Below are positions 41,601 through 50,059 of a DNA stretch of 64,000 bases, one piece after another. The position numbers and the translations under genes are program-made. The first letter of the stretch is position 1. Each line of letters opens with the position of its first letter. The notes below the pieces were generated by a model that did not search any database, had not been told where the DNA came from, and was given only the letters and a program-made list of their open reading frames with translations. The stretch is from an uncultured Muribaculaceae bacterium (lineage in GTDB: Bacteria; Bacteroidota; Bacteroidia; Bacteroidales; Muribaculaceae): positions 16,622-80,621 of the forward strand of contig CAJUKE010000007.1 of NCBI GenBank assembly GCA_910587075.1. The letters are read 5' to 3'.

Positions 41601-44327
41601 CGGGCGAAGCCATTTCTGCTCGTATAGATGCCCGCGGTGGTCGGTGAGGGTTAGGAGCACATTGGCGTCGGCCACATTGCTCCCTAAAAGGAAGTAGGCC
41701 ATACCCGACTCGTCGGCCACTACATTGGATTCGGGAATCCACAGCGGGTCGTTGACGGGGCATATGGGTGAGTCAGAGCGGTATACGATAATCTCGTGGC
41801 CGTCGACGGGGTCGGCTGTGGCCGGGTCGGCGGTCGAGAACGCTAACTTGTAGGTGCCTACGGGGAGGTCGCTGATTATCGAGGCCACCGAGCCGGTGGG
41901 GATGGTACCCGTGCGGGGAGTGAACGCGGCGGCAGTGTCGGCCGCGGCGATGGTGTAGCGCAGGGTGTCGGGGCGCGACTCTTCGAGAGCGTCAAGCAGC
42001 TCTACCTTCGCGGCGATGGGCTTGTCGAGGTTGATCAGGCGGGGTATGGAGGTGCTGATGGCGTATGCCTTTCCGCGGGAGAAGGACGCGTCGGCGGTCT
42101 GGGTCTCGCCGTCGGCCGAGGTCACGGCGATGTCGCACAGGAAGAGGCCCTCGGGGGCGGGGGAGCTTTGGATGGCCTCGGCGGGAACTTCGAGGGTGAA
42201 GGAGCCGTCGCGGTCGGTGACAGCCTCAACGCGGCGGAACACCGGGGAGGTGCGGCTCCAGAACCATACACCGGTACGCACGGTGAGGTCGGCCTTAACC
42301 TTGGCGTCGGCCACGGGGAACCCGGCGAATGTCGCGGCCTTACCCTTGATTATGGCGGGCTTGGAGAGGTCGGCGGGGGGAGTGACGGAGGTGACCTCCA
42401 CGGCAAACGTCGGGAGCTTGTAGTCGCTAACTGTGAATGAGTTATTTCCGATATGCTCGTCGCCTGAGGTGGCGAGGAGCGAGAAGTTGCCGGTCAGCCC
42501 CTCCTCGGGGAGGTCGAATGAGCCTTCGGCGCGGCCCCAGTCGTCGGTTGTGAGGTTCAGCGTGGCGCGTTCCTGGTATCCGGCGTCGCGGAGCTTTACC
42601 GTCAAGGGGAGATTGACAGCCGGGCGGCGGTTACCCTCCTTGTCGCGCTCGAACACAACGATGCTGAACGCCGCGGTGTCGCCCGGGCGGTAGAGCGCCA
42701 GGGAGGTATTGATGGCCGAGGTGTAGCGGTTCCCTTCGCCGGGCTTATGGAAGGTGGCCAGGTTGAAATCGGCGGCGTAGGTGTCCTTCCCTTTTCGTAT
42801 AATCACGGAGCCGTATTCGTCGGTCTTGATGTCGAGGATGCCGAGCGAGTCGGTGCGACCCGGCTGGAGCGTGTAGCCCGAGCGGCGGCTCCAGGGGCGG
42901 AACAGGGCTTCCACACCGCTTTGCGGCGCGCCGCTTACAACGTCGACGGCTACCACGGAGCGCCGGCCGTCGGTGGCGACTGACGCGCCCGAGAGGTTGG
43001 TACAGCGCATGGCGCGCACGTTGTCGGTGTTACGCACGCCCTTATATGTGGCTACCACGGCGTAGCGCCCCTCTATCTTGAGCGAGTGCTTCACTTTCAC
43101 CTTCTGGCTGAAGGGGGTCTCACCGTTGAAACGCACAATAATGGAGTCCATTGGAGTGCCTAACGCTTTGTAGCTGACATAATTGTCGTCCTCTTTCCCG
43201 GCCATGGCGCGGGTCACGTCGTAGAACTTCACAGTCGCCACGCCGAGGTTGGTGCCGTCGGCCTCGATTTCAAATTCGCGGCCGGGAGCGCAGATTTCGG
43301 GGAAGCGGAGCGATATGCGGCGTCGGCTGATTTCGTTGAGGCGGTTCTTGGCGGCGTTGATGTCGTAGAAACCGGGGTGCTCCTCGATGAAGGATTTCAG
43401 GGAGGTGTAGTACTCCCGGCTTTCCGGGGTGCCGTAGTCCGGGGTTGTGGCCGCGAGGAGGTACGCCCCGGCGTATTCCGCCCCGGCGTTCTCGCGGTAA
43501 AGCGCTAAGAATTTGTTGTCAAGTGGTTTGGCTGTGTCGTCGCCGAAGAGGTGGCTGCCGATGTAGCGCAGCATATCGACTTGGATCATTGCCAGCGCCG
43601 CGCCATCGTCGGCCCGGGAGTCTGCCCAGGAGCGGTAGGCGTTGAGAATGCTGTTCATCGGCGAGCCGGGGAGGTTGGGATATAGCGCTTTATCCAGCGG
43701 TCGGTCGAGTATGGCGGGGTTGAGCACGCTCTCGCCGTTGTCGAACGCCGACAGGTTTTCGATACCCTTGCTTACGGCGAAGTCATACACCGAGGGGTAG
43801 AAGCGCGTCGCGGTCTGGCCGTATTCGAGCGCCGCCGAGTAGTCGCGCAGGGGCACGGCTCGGAGCGCGTCGCTATGGGAGAGCGCGTCGCGGGTGAGTT
43901 CTTCTACTTTGGCCAGGAACTGGTCGCGGCTCCAGAGGGTGTAGTCGCCGACGGGTTCGCCGCCAAGGGTGGGGCGGCGGTTATATTTATAGGAGTTGGA
44001 GGCGTAGGCGTTTCGGTAGAGAGTGGCTTCGAGGGTTTTTATCAGCCCCTTCGCCGCCGGGTCGGAGATTTCGGCAGCCGCACTCTCCACTATGCCGATA
44101 GCCGGGGCGAGCGAGTCGGCGTCGATGGCGGTCTTGGCGAGCGCGAGGCGCACCAGGGCGTTGAGCGCCAGGGGACCGTTGTCGGCCTTCAGGGCTTTCC
44201 GAAGGTCGGCTTCGGCGTTCTTCTCGACTTTTTGCGGGAATGCGAAGTCGGGCTTAGCGGTCTGGGAGAAAAGTGACATACCGATCAGGAGCAACAGGTT
44301 CAGTGTCAGTAACAGTTTTTTCGCCAT
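38658..44327 (-). CDS. Alpha-2-macroglobulin-family protein, thioester apparently absent
   Basis: 1889 residues, by far the largest gene here. A cleavable signal peptide (LLLLIGMSLFSQ) precedes a helical N-terminal region, MG-like beta domains (ALYRPGDTAAFSIVVFERD near residue 550, MG2 type), the A2M core (FFRPTLTTAPDGSLTAEYTV near 1150) and a helical TED-like domain. At the site near residue 1360 where bacterial relatives have a CxEQ thioester (LPxLxEYPYxCxEQ), this protein reads LPGLREGSISSSNEAAAALL, with no Cys and no Gln. Thioester-free relatives exist, and the protein may trap proteases non-covalently or be structural. It is periplasmic. No penicillin-binding protein 1C is adjacent. Confidence 0.92.
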   Translation of the reverse strand: MAKKLLLTLNLLLLIGMSLFSQTAKPDFAFPQKVEKNAEADLRKALKADNGPLALNALVRLALAKTAIDADSLAPAIGIVESAAAEISDPAAKGLIKTLEATLYRNAYASNSYKYNRRPTLGGEPVGDYTLWSRDQFLAKVEELTRDALSHSDALRAVPLRDYSAALEYGQTATRFYPSVYDFAVSKGIENLSAFDNGESVLNPAILDRPLDKALYPNLPGSPMNSILNAYRSWADSRADDGAALAMIQVDMLRYIGSHLFGDDTAKPLDNKFLALYRENAGAEYAGAYLLAATTPDYGTPESREYYTSLKSFIEEHPGFYDINAAKNRLNEISRRRISLRFPEICAPGREFEIEADGTNLGVATVKFYDVTRAMAGKEDDNYVSYKALGTPMDSIIVRFNGETPFSQKVKVKHSLKIEGRYAVVATYKGVRNTDNVRAMRCTNLSGASVATDGRRSVVAVDVVSGAPQSGVEALFRPWSRRSGYTLQPGRTDSLGILDIKTDEYGSVIIRKGKDTYAADFNLATFHKPGEGNRYTSAINTSLALYRPGDTAAFSIVVFERDKEGNRRPAVNLPLTVKLRDAGYQERATLNLTTDDWGRAEGSFDLPEEGLTGNFSLLATSGDEHIGNNSFTVSDYKLPTFAVEVTSVTPPADLSKPAIIKGKAATFAGFPVADAKVKADLTVRTGVWFWSRTSPVFRRVEAVTDRDGSFTLEVPAEAIQSSPAPEGLFLCDIAVTSADGETQTADASFSRGKAYAISTSIPRLINLDKPIAAKVELLDALEESRPDTLRYTIAAADTAAAFTPRTGTIPTGSVASIISDLPVGTYKLAFSTADPATADPVDGHEIIVYRSDSPICPVNDPLWIPESNVVADESGMAYFLLGSNVADANVLLTLTDHRGHLYEQKWLRPKQGVHPVSVILLHGVPSCSIQLNCVRDCRSYSGRVTVSSAASTQAIKIKIETFRDKVTPGDTEKLTLRVIPENGAKAESAMILNMSNKAIDVLQSNPLSFCSFYTYPQSASWNGFTFDSSYFSYTSQFKYLKTITLDAPDFNTYGRRLGWPQIMIRGYATSRVLMKTGAIKDEAAVEEIEDCSVVREAKMAAPAMAAGADNGLAESVTVSYDAATEEVAESESGAGDEPSKRAETYRPSEIPLAFFRPTLTTAPDGSLTAEYTVPDANTTWLLRALAYNRDMLFATAQADIVASKPLMVNGNAPRFLRIGDRAEIAATVMNNTDSALTVNVALSLSASGTGQLITKTEAPVTLEPRASKALTLPVTAPSDAPGVIFRVMGTAANFSDGEQSLIAVLPAEQDVVESEMFYIAPDQANFTLPLPGAGKNSRVMLSFTENPTWEVVSALPGLREGSISSSNEAAAALLSAAVADGLMRDNPEIARALRRWAENPGDSALISKLDKDSQLKQMLLSSTPWVQASLSDTERMQRLTLLLNSKNTAKVIEKAIADLRKTAAPDGGWYWTAQYPRVSEWSTYNIMGMLGDLKRLGWLPDNKDLAKMIADACDYMDREVARDFAKYPKADYSRYVLIRDFFKDERRSAAARRVTDSQVQKCIASWKEHNVAQKAVDALILNSNGYNATARQILASLREYATSTPQKGMWWAQLNDMWFWSFDKIGITSIILDAFAAVEPASADIDKIRQWLILQKQNCDWGTSVVTSQVVASILSSGSKWTVNPSGTVIRVGGEIVEAPVKEMASGSFTAPITPLLGKAAELTIDRQADYPSFGAVVTLREATMSELRPAACDQLAIGKSLSVYNGSAWMPGDRFKVGDRVRVELTLTVGEDMDYVVINDKHAAGLEPTSQLPEPIWAEGLCFYRENRNSQTNIFIDHLPKGTYRLSYELFAAQAGDFTSGAAQAQSQYNPRIAAHSAGAKITIAPLD

Positions 44328-44359
44328 AATGGAGTGGGGGTGGCATTCATCAAAACTTC

Positions 44360-44394
44360 GCGGGGACCCCGGGGTAGGTACCCGGAGTCCCCGC
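44360..44394 (-). terminator. Terminator between the sigma operon and the macroglobulin gene
   Basis: GCGGGGAC/GTCCCCGC arms plus an inner CCGGG/CCCGG stem. TTTT follows on the minus strand (44357-44354 region), and T-runs occur on the plus side as well. The remaining 150 bases before the upstream stop at 44548 show no gene. Confidence 0.55.
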
Positions 44395-44547
44395 TGGTTT
44401 TGAAAGGTTTTTTGAAAAATATACTGTTTTATTATTGAGCTTTAGCGTTTACGGGCCTTTCGCAGGCCGGAATGCCGGAGTCGGGCCGACAAACTGATAA
44501 CGGCCATAGGGCGGCGAAAGTTTACCGCCCGACCGCGGTTTCCGGGA

Positions 44548-45027
44548 TTATTCCCGGCCTTTTTCAGCCGCGCGGGCGTTGCCGCGGAGGCGGTGGTGCT
44601 GGCGCATCATATCGCGGGCGAACTTGCGGTCGGCCTCCTTGAGGTTGAAATACTGCTTTGCCGACAGCACATCCTTGAATTTGGCCGCGTACTCCTTTTC
44701 GATTTCGGCCTGGCGCACCTTGGTTTCGTACATCGTGTCGGCGGCTTTCTCATATTCGAGGTCGGTGGCGTCCTTGGCGTCGGCTATGCGGCGCTCCATC
44801 AGGCGTGTGTCCTCGTCGAGGCGGCCGCACTCATCCTCCATAGCCTCATAGAGGGGGAAGAATTTGTTCTGCTGTTCCTTGGTGAGGGCGAGCTCCTTGG
44901 TGAGGTAGGCGCGCTTGTACTGGCGCATCTCCGACATCCATTGCTGGCGCTCGTTTTTCCCTTGCGCCAGGGCTGACGGCGCTACCGCGGCCATCACCAT
45001 AATAGCTATGAGTATCAGCTTCTTCAT
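44548..45027 (-). CDS. Spy/CpxP-like periplasmic protein
   Basis: 159 residues with a signal peptide ending SALAQ. The mature part is a long charged helical array: LTKEQQNKFFPLYEAMEDECGRLDE and FKDVLSAKQYFNLKEADRKFA. This matches the LTxxQ-type Spy/CpxP or zinc-resistance-like periplasmic chaperones. It is the third gene of the sigma factor unit, 27 bases after the membrane protein gene. A role in envelope stress is inferred from family and operon. Confidence 0.75.
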   Translation of the reverse strand: MKKLILIAIMVMAAVAPSALAQGKNERQQWMSEMRQYKRAYLTKELALTKEQQNKFFPLYEAMEDECGRLDEDTRLMERRIADAKDATDLEYEKAADTMYETKVRQAEIEKEYAAKFKDVLSAKQYFNLKEADRKFARDMMRQHHRLRGNARAAEKGRE

Positions 45028-45054
45028 ATGCTGCGTTTGGTGGATACTTGTTCG

Positions 45055-45501
45055 TTAATCTTCGATTCCGGACGCCGGCTCGGCGAGGAGCGCGTCGTCG
45101 GAAATCACCTCCTCGACGTCGATGGAGTCCTCGTACATCTCCTCCCACACCTCGCGGCTTGAGATGTCGTCGTTGATGTAGTCGTATATGAAGTGCTCGT
45201 CGCTGAGGGCGCTGGAGAGCACCTTGTTGTTTTCGATCGAGAGATCGACCCCGGCCGATGGGGTCATCATCGTGAACATCTTGAGCATGCACCATATGCC
45301 CGCGAACATCGCCGCCATATAGACGTAGGGGCGCAGGCGCTGCCACGTCGTTTTCGGGCGGAGCACCGCCGGGCGTTCAGCGGCGGGATTTTCGGGGAGC
45401 CGCGATGCCATCTGCTCGGCGAAGGATTCAAAGAACCCCTCCGGCACGGTCATTCCGTCGCGCCGTCCGGCCTTCTCCAGTATGTCGCTTTCTTTTCTCA
45501 T
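45055..45501 (-). CDS. Single-pass membrane protein, probable anti-sigma factor
   Basis: 148 residues from ATG 45501 (MRKESDILEKAG); an in-frame ATG seven codons earlier has no better support. The N-terminal cytosolic helix contains VPEGFFESFAEQM, a motif common in short Bacteroidetes proteins encoded after ECF sigma genes. One transmembrane segment (YVYMAAMFAGIWCMLKMF) follows, then an acidic periplasmic tail (YDYINDDISSREVWEEMYED). Position after sigma and before the Spy-like gene supports an anti-sigma role, but no zinc-binding ZAS motif is visible. Confidence 0.65.
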   Translation of the reverse strand: MRKESDILEKAGRRDGMTVPEGFFESFAEQMASRLPENPAAERPAVLRPKTTWQRLRPYVYMAAMFAGIWCMLKMFTMMTPSAGVDLSIENNKVLSSALSDEHFIYDYINDDISSREVWEEMYEDSIDVEEVISDDALLAEPASGIED

Positions 45502-45550
45502 CTCGTTGTTTTTGAAGCACAAAAGCCTTGTTTCGCATAACTCGGCGTTG

Positions 45551-45583
45551 TAAGTAGGTCAAATAAATACCACGACCTGCTTA
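45551..45583. mobile_element. 33-bp remnant of the MITE-like element (ends only)
   Basis: TAAGTAGGTC at one side and CACGACCTGCTTA at the other are the two termini of the ~185-bp element, joined by 10 bases. It reads as an internal deletion product. It lies between the sigma gene and the membrane protein gene. The rest of this 252-bp gap has a T-rich tract near 45672 but no gene. Confidence 0.65.
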
Positions 45584-45753
45584 TCGCGGCGTCCGCGGCG
45601 GGAGCACCCCCGATCCGCGCCGTCGCACCTTTTTGACTGCGCACCCGCGCAAAGGTTTAGCGCCCCTGCGAAAAAAAACAGGAAAATTTTAAAGAGAATC
45701 TTAGAGTCTGTGGGGAAGTCGCTCGCTCAGGCTCGCTTCGCTTGGCGACGCTG

Positions 45754-46314
45754 TTACTGGCGGGCGGCGAAGTAGGCTTCGATTTTGCGGGTGGCCAGGT
45801 GGTAGGAGGCTTTGAGGGCGCCGACGGTGGTGCCGAGGATTTCGGAAATCTGCTCGTACTTCATATCGTCGAAGTACTTCATATTGAACACCAGGCGCTG
45901 CTTCTCTGGGAGGGTGGCGACGGCTTTGCGGAGCTCTTTGGCGAGGGCTTCGCCGTCGGTCCACTCGTCGGCCTCGATGAGGTCGGCCATACGCCCCTCT
46001 TCGTCGTCGAGGCTCACGCTGAGGCGTTTGCGCTCGCGGGCGAGATGGGTGAGGCTTTCGTTGATGGCTATTTTATGGAGCCAGGTCGACAGGCGCGCGT
46101 CGCCGCGGAACTGGTCGATTGACTGCCAGGCTTTGAGAAATGTGTTCTGGAGGATGTCGGAGGCGTCGTCGTGGCTCTGCACCATGCGTCGTATCTGCCA
46201 GTAAAGAGGCTCGGAATAGAGCTTCATCACCTCGTTGAACGCGGCGCGGCAGGTCGCGGGTTCGCGCAACCTGCCGATAAGCTCGCTGTTCTCCTGAGGT
46301 GTTTCTTTCGACAT
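45754..46314 (-). CDS. ECF-type RNA polymerase sigma factor
   Basis: 186 residues from ATG 46314 (MSKETPQENSELIGRLRE); upstream in-frame codons look non-coding. Region 2 is seen in FNEVMKLYSEPLYWQIRRMV, DDASDILQNTFLKAWQSI and RLSTWLHKIAINESL. Region 4 is seen in LPEKQRLVFNMKYFDDMKYEQISEILGTTVGALKASYHLATRKI. It directs RNA polymerase to an envelope-related regulon. The following genes encode a membrane protein and a Spy/CpxP-like periplasmic protein, a layout seen with sigma/anti-sigma stress switches. Confidence 0.93.
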   Translation of the reverse strand: MSKETPQENSELIGRLREPATCRAAFNEVMKLYSEPLYWQIRRMVQSHDDASDILQNTFLKAWQSIDQFRGDARLSTWLHKIAINESLTHLARERKRLSVSLDDEEGRMADLIEADEWTDGEALAKELRKAVATLPEKQRLVFNMKYFDDMKYEQISEILGTTVGALKASYHLATRKIEAYFAARQ

Positions 46315-46471
46315 CCCTAATTCTGATAGACGGTATACAGTGTAGTAATCTGCTTCAAATTTAACACTTTCCCCGCTAACAGCCAAGGTGCGTCGGCTTT
46401 TTTATGTATTTTTAAATGGTTTTCAACGGTTTTCAAGGGTGTTCGCACGTTGCGACCAGCCGCCCGCGGCC

Positions 46472-48823
46472 TTATGGGTGCAGGCGGGTGAGGGTGAGCT
46501 GGTCGATCAGGGCGTGGTTGGTCGCGCCGTTCATATTGGCGTCGAGCGGTGTGTAGCGAACGCTTATTTCGTGGCGGCCGGCGGGGAGGGGTGTCTCAAG
46601 CACGTTGGTGGTGCCCCAGTCGTTCCAGTTGCCTACACCGCGCTGCGGCATGACGATGGTGCCGAGGCGTTTCCCGTCGATGTAGACCGAGCGTATGGCG
46701 CATTTGTTCTCGGTGTTGACCGGGCCGTTGCCGTTGGCGTAGCGGAAGGTAAGGGCGTAGGTGCCCCCCTGCTTGACGTCGACCGGGATTTTGAGCTCGG
46801 GGGTCGACTGGTCGACCTCGGCGAAGCCGTTGCCGCGGAAGCCGAGCACGGGAGCATCGGGGAGGTTGCACGCCTCGGCCGACTTGATGGTGGTGCCCTC
46901 CGACGGCATCTGCTCAACGATGGCGGGACGGTTGGAGCGGGGTTCGGAGGCGAAGCTCTCCACGCCGTCGCCGCTGACGCCTACAACCATATATTCGCCC
47001 GGAATCAGGGCGTCGAACGAGGTTTCGCGGGTGCTGGCTATCTTTTTGCCGTCGCGGTAGATGTCGTAATGGCCTATATATTCGATCGGGTTCCATCGGA
47101 GCAGGTTGTTGACGGGCACGCCATCGCCGTCGAGCGCCGGGTCGTTGGCAAGCCATGCGATCGGGGTCAGGGGGGCTTTGACGTTGGGGGTCTCGTTGAT
47201 GCGCGACGGGGCTATTTCGTTGTCGGCCATAACGATGCGGATGTCGTTTTTCCCGCGTATGTCGGCGGGGATGAACGGGGCGTGCTCCTTGCCGTTGAGC
47301 AGGAAGCGGCGTATGCGGTCGCCGTAACCCTCGACGGTGATGTCAAGCACGGCGTCGCGGTAGCGCAGGCCGGAGAGGGAGCGGGTGTCGGCCATCGCCT
47401 TGGGAATGAACGGGGCGAAGCGGAGGCCGTCGGCCTCGTAGTTGACACCGAACAGCATTTTGAGCGTGATGGCGATATTGCCCGAGAGGCACCACAGCAT
47501 ATTGGAGGAGTTGAGCTCGGTCGCGATGTCGCCGTTGTCGAGCACGAAATTCTCCTTGTTGGTCGCGAAGAGGGCCGCGGGGCGGAATATCGAGCCGATA
47601 CCCTGCATTACCCCCTCGGCGTTGCCCGCCTTGGCGTTGGCAAGTGTCCAGTAGGCGGCCACCCAGGGCCATAGTGAGTTGTTGTGGTAGGGGGGCATAT
47701 CGGCGATCTGCGGGAAGAAGATGCCGGGGCCGAATGGGGTGGTCGGGTTGCTGGCGGCGATAACGCGGGCGCGCCCGGGGTCGGCTACGCCGTAGAGTAT
47801 GGCGAGCGCCTCGCCGAGGGTCTCGGCACGCGGATTCACGATGGGGAAGTCGCGCCCGTAGAGGTACATGGCGTAGTACCCCTTGTCGTCCATCCACAGT
47901 TCGCGGTTTATGGCTTCGGCGAGGCGGTCGGCGCGGGAGTCGTAGGTCGCGGCTTCGGCATCTCGGCCGAGGATGCGGGCCATTTCGGCCAGTGTGCGCC
48001 AGGCCTGCGCGTGCACCACGCTGGTACCCAGGGCCTCGCTCTGGTATATGTCGGCGGTCTGCATCCATTTCGGATAGCTCTGCTCGCGCCAGTCGATGAA
48101 GGAGGTTTCGCCGCGCACGAGCCCGGTCGACGGGTCGTAGATAGTCTGATAGTCGTCTTCGAGCGAGTTCTTTATGACGGGGTAAATTTTCTCCAGCCAT
48201 TTCTTGTCGCCGGTGCTTTTGTACACCTCGAAGGCGGCGATGCCCCAAATCTGGCGGTCGGAGCTGACGGGCCACGCTCCACCCGAGCCGGTGTCCTGAA
48301 TGATGCGCCCGGCGGGCGAAATCTTGTGTTCGAGCGATATGCGCGACACCTCGGGCTGCAGCGCGGCCATGGCGAGGATTATGGAGTAGGATACATCGCG
48401 GGTCCACACCCCGGGCCACTCCTTGCCGGTGCGCAGGGTTGAGTCGGGCTCGACGGCGTTAACCATCTCGTCGAGTCCCATGGTGTATATGGCGTTGTGG
48501 AGCGTGTTCGACGAGCTAAGGCGCGGATAGGCCGAAAGGTCGTTGCGGCGCTTCCAAGTCTTGTCGACAGGCATGAAATAGCCGGGCTGGGCCGAATAGT
48601 CCGAAATAATTTCCTCGTCGTTGGGGGCGTAGGCCTTGAACTGGCCTTGGAAAATGGTGTCGGCCTCCCAGCGGTAGGCCGGAGTCTCCACGATAACCCC
48701 CTCGGTCATAGATGCCGAGGCGGCGGGGAGTGTCAGTGCGATGGCCGCGGCGGCCAGAAAGTCTTTACGGAAGTCTATGGGTTTGATGACGCGGTACAGG
48801 CGTTTCCAGGTATAACTCTCCAT
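46472..48823 (-). CDS. Exported six-hairpin glycosidase (MGH1/GH63-like)
   Basis: 783 residues from ATG 48823; a longer in-frame reading starts in a T/A-rich leader and is unlikely. The signal peptide ends near PAASA. The (alpha/alpha)6 catalytic domain shows WTRDVSYSIILAMAAL, DTGSGGAWPVSSDRQIWG, DWREQSYPKWM and PPYHNNSLWPWVAAYW, patterns of MGH1/GH63/GH37-type glycosidases, with acidic residues near the WTRD and DWRE motifs. A C-terminal carbohydrate-binding-like beta domain ends the protein. The expected role is alpha-glycoside removal from host or dietary glycans; linkage specificity is not determinable here. Confidence 0.8.
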   Translation of the reverse strand: MESYTWKRLYRVIKPIDFRKDFLAAAAIALTLPAASASMTEGVIVETPAYRWEADTIFQGQFKAYAPNDEEIISDYSAQPGYFMPVDKTWKRRNDLSAYPRLSSSNTLHNAIYTMGLDEMVNAVEPDSTLRTGKEWPGVWTRDVSYSIILAMAALQPEVSRISLEHKISPAGRIIQDTGSGGAWPVSSDRQIWGIAAFEVYKSTGDKKWLEKIYPVIKNSLEDDYQTIYDPSTGLVRGETSFIDWREQSYPKWMQTADIYQSEALGTSVVHAQAWRTLAEMARILGRDAEAATYDSRADRLAEAINRELWMDDKGYYAMYLYGRDFPIVNPRAETLGEALAILYGVADPGRARVIAASNPTTPFGPGIFFPQIADMPPYHNNSLWPWVAAYWTLANAKAGNAEGVMQGIGSIFRPAALFATNKENFVLDNGDIATELNSSNMLWCLSGNIAITLKMLFGVNYEADGLRFAPFIPKAMADTRSLSGLRYRDAVLDITVEGYGDRIRRFLLNGKEHAPFIPADIRGKNDIRIVMADNEIAPSRINETPNVKAPLTPIAWLANDPALDGDGVPVNNLLRWNPIEYIGHYDIYRDGKKIASTRETSFDALIPGEYMVVGVSGDGVESFASEPRSNRPAIVEQMPSEGTTIKSAEACNLPDAPVLGFRGNGFAEVDQSTPELKIPVDVKQGGTYALTFRYANGNGPVNTENKCAIRSVYIDGKRLGTIVMPQRGVGNWNDWGTTNVLETPLPAGRHEISVRYTPLDANMNGATNHALIDQLTLTRLHP

Positions 48824-49002
48824 ACGTTGAAAGCGGATGTTTAAGGTCGTAAGTATGTCTATTATCTCTATTATAGTCGTAAGTATCTCTAAGATATAAT
48901 CTCGTGCCGCGAATATACGAAACTTTTCCGTGATAGTAAACACCCTCCGCCAAAACGCTCTGATTCCAGGCTGTCAGCCAGGTAATCTCATAGGAGTGAG
49001 AC

Positions 49003-49929
49003 TTATCGGGCCGACTCTTTTTCAAGGTCGGCGCGGCTCTTGCTCTTTGTGACGAGGAAGACGCCGGTGAACACCAGGGCGATGGCCGCGGCGTTGGCAA
49101 AGGTGAAGCGCCCCATGCCCGAGATAATGGCCGCGATGGTGGCCACAATAGGCTGAACATAGTTGTACATCGCCGTGACGGTGGGGCGCAGGTTGGTCTG
49201 CCCCAAGGGGAGGAGCAGGTAGCTTATGAAGGTTGGGCCTACGATGAAGAACGCTATGCCCCAGAGCACTTCGGGAGCGATTGTCGGCCAGTCGGTGGCG
49301 ATCCATTCGCCATAGGTAAAGGGGATTACGCAGATGCTGGCGTAGGTGAACATCCACTTCATCAGAGTGACTGGGCGGTATTTCGAGATAAGCCCCTTGT
49401 AGAACACGAGGTAGCAACTGAAACTCGTCTGCGCCATAATCACGAGGAGGTCGCCCGCCCAGGAGCCGCTTCCCCCTTCGGAGTGGCTCCCGAGTATGAG
49501 CGTCAGGGCGCCCACGGCCCCGAGAAACACGCCGCCGATTTTAAGCTTCGTCACCGGCTCGCCGAGCACCAGCGCCGCGAGCACCATGGTGATTATGGGC
49601 ATGCTCGTGGTTATTATGGAGGCGTTGATAGGGGAGGTGAGGCTCAGGCCCCAAATGAAGCAGCATTGGTTGAACACAATGCCGAGCAGCGATGCGAAGA
49701 ACATCGAAAGGAGGTCCTTGTGGTCGACCTTCTCCGACTTGGTGAAGAACGAAAGTATCCAGAAAAGTATGGCCGCGCCGATCATGCGACAGTCAGTCAG
49801 GAGCAGCGGGGAGATGCCTCCGAGCATTATCATTTTGCCCAGCGGGGCGCTCACGCCCCACATAACCTCGGCGCCGAACATGGCCGAGTGACCTTTTAGT
49901 TTGGATATGTTGCTGTCGAATGCTTTCAT
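49003..49929 (-). CDS. EamA/DMT-family transporter
   Basis: 308 residues from ATG 49929 (MKAFDSNISKLKGH). Ten hydrophobic segments are arranged as two EamA repeats: AEVMWGVSAPLGKMIML and PLLLTDCRMIGAAILFWIL in the first, DLLVIMAQTSFSCYLVFYKG and NYVQPIVATIAAIISGM in the second. These proteins export small metabolites or amino acids across the inner membrane; the substrate is unknown. It is divergent from the His-rich protein gene, with which it shares a 130-base intergenic region that has a TAACTTCG -7-like box on the minus strand. Confidence 0.88.
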   Translation of the reverse strand: MKAFDSNISKLKGHSAMFGAEVMWGVSAPLGKMIMLGGISPLLLTDCRMIGAAILFWILSFFTKSEKVDHKDLLSMFFASLLGIVFNQCCFIWGLSLTSPINASIITTSMPIITMVLAALVLGEPVTKLKIGGVFLGAVGALTLILGSHSEGGSGSWAGDLLVIMAQTSFSCYLVFYKGLISKYRPVTLMKWMFTYASICVIPFTYGEWIATDWPTIAPEVLWGIAFFIVGPTFISYLLLPLGQTNLRPTVTAMYNYVQPIVATIAAIISGMGRFTFANAAAIALVFTGVFLVTKSKSRADLEKESAR

Positions 49930-50059
49930 TTTGGTGCTCGTATGATGAATTTGGCGCGAAGTTACAACATTTCCGGCTGACGGCAACGCGTCGGCGTCGA
50001 ACAAACGAACAAATGGCACCACCTGTGTGTATTAATGTTACACCATCAATTATGGATAT

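Noticed and set aside
46388..47674. 428-residue plus-strand open frame
   Set aside because: Complement of the MGH1-like glycosidase gene; Gly/Val/Ala/Glu-rich shadow.
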